A stretch of 6,128 nucleotides of DNA from CAMLHP01 sp035759745 (GTDB lineage Bacteria > Gemmatimonadota > Gemmatimonadetes > Gemmatimonadales > GWC2-71-9). The notes beneath the pieces are model-generated. The model saw only the letters and a program-made list of their open reading frames with translations. It made no database searches and was not told where the DNA came from. Shown here one piece after another: positions 1 to 3,016 of this stretch. The stretch is from the NCBI GenBank assembly GCA_035759745.1, contig DASTUF010000030.1, forward strand, positions 1-6,128, given 5' to 3'. A program made the translations under genes and the position numbers. The first letter of the stretch is position 1. The number at the start of each line of letters is the position of its first letter.

Positions 1-36
1 GCGGCTCTTAGCCGCGTGGACTCGCTGGGGCGCCGG

Positions 37-65
37 TTGAGCCGCCCCCCCGAACTGTCTAGATT
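37..65 (+). promoter_or_regulatory. Candidate sigma70-type promoter for tRNA-Ser(CGA)
   Basis: A -35-like TTGAGC (37-42, 4 of 6 to consensus) and a -10-like TAGATT (60-65, 4 of 6) are separated by exactly 17 bp. Transcription would begin near 72, a few bases before the mature tRNA 5' end at 78, which suits a short leader removed by RNase P. The -10 lies in the only AT-containing patch of this GC-rich stretch. The call rests on pattern only. Confidence 0.5.
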
Positions 66-77
66 TCCCGCCCTTGT

Positions 78-164
78 GGACAGGTGTCCGAGTGGTTGAA
101 GGAACCGGTCTCGAAAACCGGCATACCCGCAAGGGTATCGAGGGTTCGAATCCCTCCCTGTCCG
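78..164 (+). tRNA. tRNA-Ser(CGA)
   Basis: This 87-nt tRNA folds completely by eye. The acceptor GGACAGG (78-84) pairs with CCTGTCC (157-163), with discriminator G164, the usual serine base. The D-arm is TCC/GGA (87-89 with 101-103). The anticodon stem CCGGT/ACCGG (105-109 with 117-121) encloses loop CTCGAAA, so the anticodon is CGA (112-114) and reads UCG. The long class II variable arm is a perfect 6-bp stem, ATACCC gcaa GGGTAT. The T-arm is GAGGG/CCCTC around TTCGAAT. CCA is not encoded (the bases after 164 are TTA), so it must be added enzymatically. A 125-bp repeat containing a second copy of its 3' end follows directly. Confidence 0.97.
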
Positions 165-289
165 TTATGCCATGGCCGCTTCCGAAGCGAACGCAACGCT
201 GGCAGCTCGAGGGTACACCTGCGGCTGCTTCGCAGCCTCGGTGCCCTCCGGCCGCTGCGCGGCCTCCGGGTCGAATCCCTCCCTGTCCG
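165..289 (+). repeat. 125-bp structured tRNA-tail repeat, copy A
   Basis: This unit begins at the base after tRNA-Ser(CGA) and ends with a second copy of the tRNA 3' end: TCGAATCCCTCCCTGTCCG occurs at 146-164 and again at 271-289. A related unit of the same length follows the other tRNA-Ser (681-805). The two are identical over 198-252 and 262-289 and diverge more in the first 33 bp. A long hairpin is visible: GAGGG/CCCTC (209-213 with 244-248), CACC/GGTG (216-219 with 240-243) and GGCTGC ttc GCAGCC (223-237). A second hairpin is GGCCGC tgc GCGGCC (250-264). The copied T-loop has lost one T relative to the true tRNA and there is no 5' half, so it is not a tRNA gene. The layout parallels the E. 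coli tyrT/rtT repeats. Its function is unknown. Confidence 0.85.
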
Positions 290-291
290 TT

Positions 292-537
292 GTGACACAT
301 CTCCTGCTGATCCTCCTCGCCCTTCAGGGCACGCCCGTCAATCCAGTTGGCGGGCTCAGCGACGTGGACAACTCGTACTGTCTCGAGACCGGTGCGTGCC
401 GGGCGCCCAGCACCGGATTCGACCGGCCGGCGCCGGGGATCCTGTTCATGGCCCTGGGGCTGGTGGGGCTGGGGGTGGTGCTGTGGCGGGCCGACCGCCT
501 GGGGCGGGCCGACCGGGGCGCCGAGCGGGCGCGTTGA
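292..537 (+). CDS. Small hypothetical single-pass membrane protein (81 aa)
   Basis: I do not recognise this protein. From a GTG at 292 the product is 81 residues. It has a hydrophobic N-terminus (residues 4-11, mostly Leu) that may be a short signal or anchor segment. A probably extracytoplasmic stretch carries two cysteines (C30 and C36, in YCLETGAC) that could form a disulfide or bind a metal. One clear transmembrane segment follows (about 49-65), with an Arg-rich cytoplasmic tail (66-81). Third codon positions are almost all G or C, as in the real genes of this window, which supports coding. The frame stays open upstream to 172, but that part would translate the tRNA-tail repeat, so 292 is preferred. 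No Shine-Dalgarno is visible, because the repeat ends 3 bp before the start. Its stop codon overlaps the candidate -35 of the next tRNA promoter. Confidence 0.6.
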   Translation: MTHLLLILLALQGTPVNPVGGLSDVDNSYCLETGACRAPSTGFDRPAPGILFMALGLVGLGVVLWRADRLGRADRGAERAR

Positions 538-563
538 CGGAGGCTCCGGCGCCGCACTAAGTT
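534..563 (+). promoter_or_regulatory. Candidate promoter for tRNA-Ser(GGA)
   Basis: TTGACG (534-539) matches the -35 consensus at 5 of 6 positions and overlaps the stop codon of the upstream small ORF. A weak -10 candidate, TAAGTT (558-563, 3 of 6), lies 18 bp downstream. Initiation would fall near 570, leaving a leader of about 22 nt before the tRNA. The -35 is convincing and the -10 is not. Confidence 0.35.
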
Positions 564-591
564 GCCGCCCGGCTGCGACCTGCGGCCCCCC

Positions 592-680
592 GGACAGGTG
601 CTCGAGTGGTTGAAGAGGCGCGCCTGGAAAGCGCGTAAGCGGTTTACGCCGTTTCGAGGGTTCGAATCCCTCCCTGTCCG
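592..680 (+). tRNA. tRNA-Ser(GGA)
   Basis: This 89-nt class II tRNA has the same acceptor as the upstream copy: GGACAGG (592-598) pairs with CCTGTCC (673-679), with discriminator G680. The D-arm is CTC/GAG (601-603 with 615-617). The anticodon stem CGCGC/GCGCG (619-623 with 631-635) holds loop CTGGAAA, so the anticodon is GGA (626-628) and reads UCC and UCU. The variable arm AAGCGG/CCGTTT (637-642 with 649-654, one G-U pair) has a 6-nt loop. The T-arm is identical to that of tRNA-Ser(CGA). CCA is not encoded. The two tRNAs share acceptor and T-arm but differ in anticodon and variable arms, so they are distinct isoacceptors and not a recent tandem duplication. Confidence 0.97.
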
Positions 681-805
681 CTGCCCCGTGGCCGCCATCG
701 AAGCAATCTCGAGGCTGGCAGCTCGAGGGTACACCTGCGGCTGCTTCGCAGCCTCGGTGCCCTCCGGCAGCTACACTGCCTCCGGGTCGAATCCCTCCCT
801 GTCCG
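681..805 (+). repeat. 125-bp structured tRNA-tail repeat, copy B
   Basis: This second copy starts at the base after tRNA-Ser(GGA) and has exactly the same length as copy A. It ends with the same 19-bp tRNA tail (787-805, matching 662-680). The large hairpin (725-764) is base-for-base the same as in copy A. The second hairpin differs, GGCAG ctaca CTGCC (766-780): one C-G pair of copy A has become an A-T pair here, so pairing is preserved. The copy ends 4 bp before the heptanucleotide repeat array. Confidence 0.85.
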
Positions 806-809
806 CTAC

Positions 810-844
810 GAGTTAAGAGTTGAGAGTTAAGAGTCAAGAGTTGG
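810..844 (+). repeat. Heptanucleotide tandem repeat, left arm (5 units)
   Basis: Five consecutive 7-bp units are visible: GAGTTAA, GAGTTGA, GAGTTAA, GAGTCAA and GAGTTGG. The array is the left half of an inverted arrangement whose right half is 906-933. It resembles the short tandemly repeated heptanucleotides described between genes of filamentous cyanobacteria, though the unit here differs. No reading frame uses it plausibly, and it is markedly AT-richer than its surroundings. Confidence 0.85.
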
Positions 845-874
845 CGGGCCGGCGGAACCTGCGCCGGCCCGCCA
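842..874. other. Perfect 13-bp GC-rich hairpin between heptad arms
   Basis: TGGCGGGCCGGCG (842-854) is exactly complementary to CGCCGGCCCGCCA (862-874) around the 7-nt loop GAACCTG. The stem is far too long and perfect to be incidental. It could halt transcription leaving the tRNA unit, but no T-run follows in either direction (GCGTATTATCC follows on the + strand), so a classical intrinsic terminator is not supported. It may equally be the core of an intergenic repetitive element framed by the heptad arrays. Confidence 0.75.
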
Positions 875-877
875 GCG

Positions 878-883
878 TATTAT
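878..883 (+). promoter_or_regulatory. Possible -10 element for the msrP operon
   Basis: TATTAT matches the -10 consensus TATAAT at 5 of 6 positions and lies just after the GC hairpin, about 55 bp before msrP. At 17 bp upstream the sequence is GAACCT, in the hairpin loop, which does not resemble a -35. Either an activator would be needed or the match is chance. Confidence 0.25.
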
Positions 884-905
884 CCGGAGGTAGCGCTCGG
901 CGCTC

Positions 906-933
906 GCAACTCTCAACTCTTAACTCTCGACTC
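906..933 (-). repeat. Heptanucleotide tandem repeat, right inverted arm (4 units)
   Basis: Read on the + strand the units are GCAACTC, TCAACTC, TTAACTC and TCGACTC, the reverse complements of the left-arm units. Paired with left-arm units 2 to 5, 24 of 28 positions match, so the two arms could form a long stem around the GC hairpin. The array ends 5 bp before the msrP ATG and occupies the place where a ribosome binding site would be expected. Confidence 0.85.
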
Positions 934-938
934 GAATC

Positions 939-1865
939 ATGCTCATTCGCCGCCCTCCCGACCTCCTCGCCCGCGAAATCACCGACGAATCCGCCTACTT
1001 CGGCCGGCGGGAGTTCCTCCGGGCCATGGGGTACGGGGCCGGCGCTGTGGCGGTGAGTGCTGCGGCGCCGGCGGCGCTGATGGCATGCGCACCCGGAAAG
1101 GTTGATCCCGACGACAAGCTGACGCCGTGGGAGGCGGTGACGGGCTACAACAACTACTACGAGTTCGGCACCGCGAAGGACGATCCGGCGAAGAATGCCC
1201 ACACCCTGAGGCCCCGCCCATGGAAGGTGCGGGTCGAGGGTGAAGTAGCTCGAGCGGCGGATTACGATCTCGACGACCTGATCAAGCCGTTCACCATGCA
1301 GGAGCGGGTCTATCGCCACCGCTGCGTCGAGGCGTGGTCGATGGTGGTGCCGTGGTTCGGATTCCCGCTCAGGGACCTCATCGCCCGGCTGGAACCCACC
1401 AGCAAGGCGAAGTTCGTGGAGTTCACCACTCTCGCCGACCGCCAGCAGATGCCGCTCATCCGCCGACCCATCCTCGACTGGCCCTACATCGAGGCGCTGC
1501 GGATGGACGAGGCGATGCACCCACTGACCCTCATGGTGACTGGCGTGTACGGGAAGGCACTGCCCAACCAGAACGGCGCGCCGCTCCGGCTGATCGTCCC
1601 ATGGAAGTACGGCTTCAAGGGTGGCAAGTCGATCGTGCGGATTCGCTTTCTCGAGCAGCAGCCGAGGAACACCTGGAACATCGCGGCGCCCAACGAGTAC
1701 GGCTTCTACGCCAACGTGAATCCGGCGGTGGACCACCCGCGCTGGAGCCAGAAGCGCGAGCGCCGCATCGGTGAACTTTTCCGCCGTGAGACGCTGCCGT
1801 TCAACGGCTACGCCGACCAGGTGGCGCCGCTGTACGCCGGCATGGACCTGCGTGCCAACTTCTGA
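939..1865 (+). CDS. msrP: Protein-methionine-sulfoxide reductase, molybdopterin catalytic subunit MsrP (YedY)
   Basis: MsrP is a periplasmic molybdenum-molybdopterin enzyme that reduces oxidised methionines in envelope proteins, taking electrons from MsrQ. The 308-residue product has a twin-arginine signal, RREFLRAMG at residues 23-31, followed by an Ala-rich hydrophobic stretch, as expected for export with a folded cofactor. Family signatures follow in order: NNYYEFGT (71-78), RPWKVRVEGEV (93-103), YRHRCVEAWSMVVPW with the predicted molybdenum-ligand Cys129, LPNQNGAPLRLIVPWKYGFK (208-227) and EYGFYANVNPAVDHPRW (from 253). Length is close to E. coli YedY (about 334 aa). The ATG at 939 keeps the RR motif; the next ATG, at 1026, would lose it. 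No Shine-Dalgarno is visible, since the heptad array fills the leader. An LMAC sequence at 47-50 looks like a lipobox. Confidence 0.96.
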   Translation: MLIRRPPDLLAREITDESAYFGRREFLRAMGYGAGAVAVSAAAPAALMACAPGKVDPDDKLTPWEAVTGYNNYYEFGTAKDDPAKNAHTLRPRPWKVRVEGEVARAADYDLDDLIKPFTMQERVYRHRCVEAWSMVVPWFGFPLRDLIARLEPTSKAKFVEFTTLADRQQMPLIRRPILDWPYIEALRMDEAMHPLTLMVTGVYGKALPNQNGAPLRLIVPWKYGFKGGKSIVRIRFLEQQPRNTWNIAAPNEYGFYANVNPAVDHPRWSQKRERRIGELFRRETLPFNGYADQVAPLYAGMDLRANF

Positions 1866-2544
1866 GCGCCCGCGTGGGCGCCCGCGCAGTTGGCGGCAGC
1901 GCGCCGTCCGCCCGCTGCAGGTGGTGGTGTTCCTGCTGGCACTCATCCCCGCGCTGAAGCTCGCGCGCGGCGTTGCCATCGGTTATCTCGGCATCGATCC
2001 GGTCGAGACCCTGGCCATCAAGACCGGTACCGCCGCCATCACGCTGCTGCTCTGCAGCCTGGCAGTCACGCCAATTCGCCGCCTCACCGGGTGGAATGAG
2101 CTGATCCGCTTCCGGCGGCTGCTGGGGCTGATGGCGTTCTTCTACGCGGTGCTGCACGTCGCCACCTACGTGGTGTTCGACCAGGAAGGATCGCTCAGCC
2201 TCATTGCAGCGGACGTCTGGGAGCATCCGTGGGTGCTCTTCGGCATGACGGCGTTCCTGATGCTCATCCCGCTGGCGCTCACCTCCACCAGGGGCTGGAT
2301 CCGCCGGCTGGGCGGCAAGCGCTGGAACCGGTTGCATCGCCTGGTCTATCCCGCCGCGATCTTCGCTGTTCTGCACTTCCTGCTGGCGGTGAAGCTGGAC
2401 GTCAGGAAGCCGGTGCTCTACATCGTGGTGCTGGCGGTGCTGCTGGGTGCCCGGGTGGTCTGGGCCCGGCAGCGCGCTGCGACGCAGGCGCCTGCGGGCC
2501 GCCCGGGCCCAACCCCGCTTACCGCTGCCGAACCGGGCAACTAG
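1852..2544 (+). CDS. msrQ: MsrQ (YedZ), heme-binding membrane subunit of the MsrPQ reductase
   Basis: MsrQ is an inner-membrane b-type heme protein of the ferric-reductase-like transmembrane family that passes respiratory-chain or flavin-derived electrons to MsrP. From the GTG at 1852 the product is 230 residues, near E. coli YedZ (211). An Arg-rich N-terminus precedes about six hydrophobic helices (roughly 22-40, 55-73, 88-110, 126-144, 156-171 and 178-194). Candidate heme ligands are H102 (AVLHVATYV), H152 (NRLHRLVYP) and H165 (AVLHFLLAVK), matching H91, H151 and H164 of the E. coli protein. The chosen start overlaps the msrP stop by 14 bp, implying translational coupling. An earlier GTG at 1771 is in frame but would add an Arg-rich shadow of the msrP 3' end. 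The C-terminal tail (about 205-230), rich in Ala and Pro, is extra to the family. Confidence 0.94.
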   Translation: MPTSERPRGRPRSWRQRAVRPLQVVVFLLALIPALKLARGVAIGYLGIDPVETLAIKTGTAAITLLLCSLAVTPIRRLTGWNELIRFRRLLGLMAFFYAVLHVATYVVFDQEGSLSLIAADVWEHPWVLFGMTAFLMLIPLALTSTRGWIRRLGGKRWNRLHRLVYPAAIFAVLHFLLAVKLDVRKPVLYIVVLAVLLGARVVWARQRAATQAPAGRPGPTPLTAAEPGN

Positions 2545-2553
2545 ATTCCCCGC

Positions 2554-2928
2554 ATGCTGAGCCGCTTGCGCCATCTGCGTCTTCTGACGCTCCTGCTCCT
2601 GATCGGGACTCCCGGTCTGGCAGGAACGGCGCTGAGTGCCATCCATCCCTGCGCCGCGGACATGCCGTGGACGGCAACACCGGCCGACCATGGCTCGCAC
2701 CACGGCTCGCACGACAGCGTCCCCTCGGACGACGGCGCACCCGCGCCGTGCCAGTGCATTGGCGCCGTCCAGGGTGCGGCACCGATGGCGGCCGCGGGGG
2801 CTGCCGAGCTGGCCATCACACCCGTGGCGGCACTGGTTCCTGTCTCGCTGCTGGCCCCGTCGTACGAGTTGCCGGCAGTCCCCCCCCACTTGCTCCCCCC
2901 CAAGACCGCCCCACCAACCCTCGGCTGA
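2554..2928 (+). CDS. Small secreted His/Cys-rich protein, possible metal binder (124 aa)
   Basis: This is not a family I can name with certainty. The 124-residue product has an Arg/Leu-rich N-terminal signal peptide (residues 1 to about 26, likely cleaved near the Ala/Ser at 26-29). A compact putative metal-binding segment follows: HPCAADMPW (C33, M37), a His cluster at 46-53 (HGSHHGSH) and CQC at 66-68. The rest is rich in Ala, Pro and Val, with a weakly hydrophobic stretch (about 84-104) and a Pro-rich end. Pairing a His cluster with Cys pairs in small exported proteins near outer-membrane receptors is typical of copper-responsive genes (CopL or DUF2946-like), but the resemblance is one of pattern only. 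It starts 9 bp after msrQ without a clear ribosome site. Two C-tracts near its 3' end (C8 at 2880-2887, C7 at 2895-2901) could slip. Confidence 0.75.
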   Translation: MLSRLRHLRLLTLLLLIGTPGLAGTALSAIHPCAADMPWTATPADHGSHHGSHDSVPSDDGAPAPCQCIGAVQGAAPMAAAGAAELAITPVAALVPVSLLAPSYELPAVPPHLLPPKTAPPTLG

Positions 2929-2945
2929 GGAGCGCGTCGCGCTCC
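2929..2945 (+). other. Hairpin directly after the His/Cys protein stop codon
   Basis: GGAGCGC gtc GCGCTCC is a perfect 7-bp stem with a 3-nt loop, starting at the base after the TGA. No T-run follows (GAAGGTGATC), so full intrinsic termination is unlikely. It may slow polymerase or protect the 3' end of an upstream mRNA segment, separating msrPQ expression from that of the receptor. Confidence 0.5.
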
Positions 2946-2957
2946 GAAGGTGATCAC

Positions 2958-2984
2958 GCCGGCCTGGGCCATCGCCCTGCCGGC
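2958..2984 (+). other. Leader hairpin upstream of the TonB receptor gene
   Basis: An outer stem GCCGG/CCGGC (2958-2962 with 2980-2984) encloses an inner stem GGGC catc GCCC (2966-2977). It lies in the 88-bp gap before the receptor gene, 19 bp upstream of its GAGGGAAGGA ribosome binding site (3004-3013). It could be part of a regulatory leader, but in such GC-rich sequence a hairpin of this size can also arise by chance. No known riboswitch core is recognisable. Confidence 0.35.
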
Positions 2985-3016
2985 CCGTATCGCGTGCCAA
3001 TCCGAGGGAAGGACAA

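Noticed and set aside
1..15. Terminator of an upstream gene
   Set aside because: GCGGC tctta GCCGC could be a 5-bp stem, but it is short, cut by the window edge and not followed by a T-run.
146..289. attL/attR of an integrated genomic island at tRNA-Ser
   Set aside because: Duplicated tRNA tails are typical of integrase att sites, but only 106 bp separate the copies, the same spacing recurs at the second tRNA, and no integrase lies in the window.
84..816. Open frames on either strand running through the tRNA-Ser genes and their repeats
   Set aside because: They translate the tRNA bodies themselves and are incidental; only the 292-537 portion shows protein-like hydrophobic segments and coding GC3.
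810..933. CRISPR-like array
   Set aside because: The units are 7 bp, contiguous and without spacers, and the right half is inverted, which is unlike CRISPR repeats.
834..1979. Long open frame on the - strand opposite msrP
   Set aside because: It lies antisense to an unmistakable msrP and msrQ start, its product is Arg/His-rich with no recognisable fold, and it is explained by the GC-biased third positions of the + strand genes.
2929..3016. Possible cobalamin or other riboswitch ahead of the TonB receptor
   Set aside because: The leader has hairpins and a GTGCCAATCC string faintly like part of a B12 box, but no conserved GCCACTG-type core or pseudoknot partner could be found, and 88 bp is too short for a full cobalamin aptamer.
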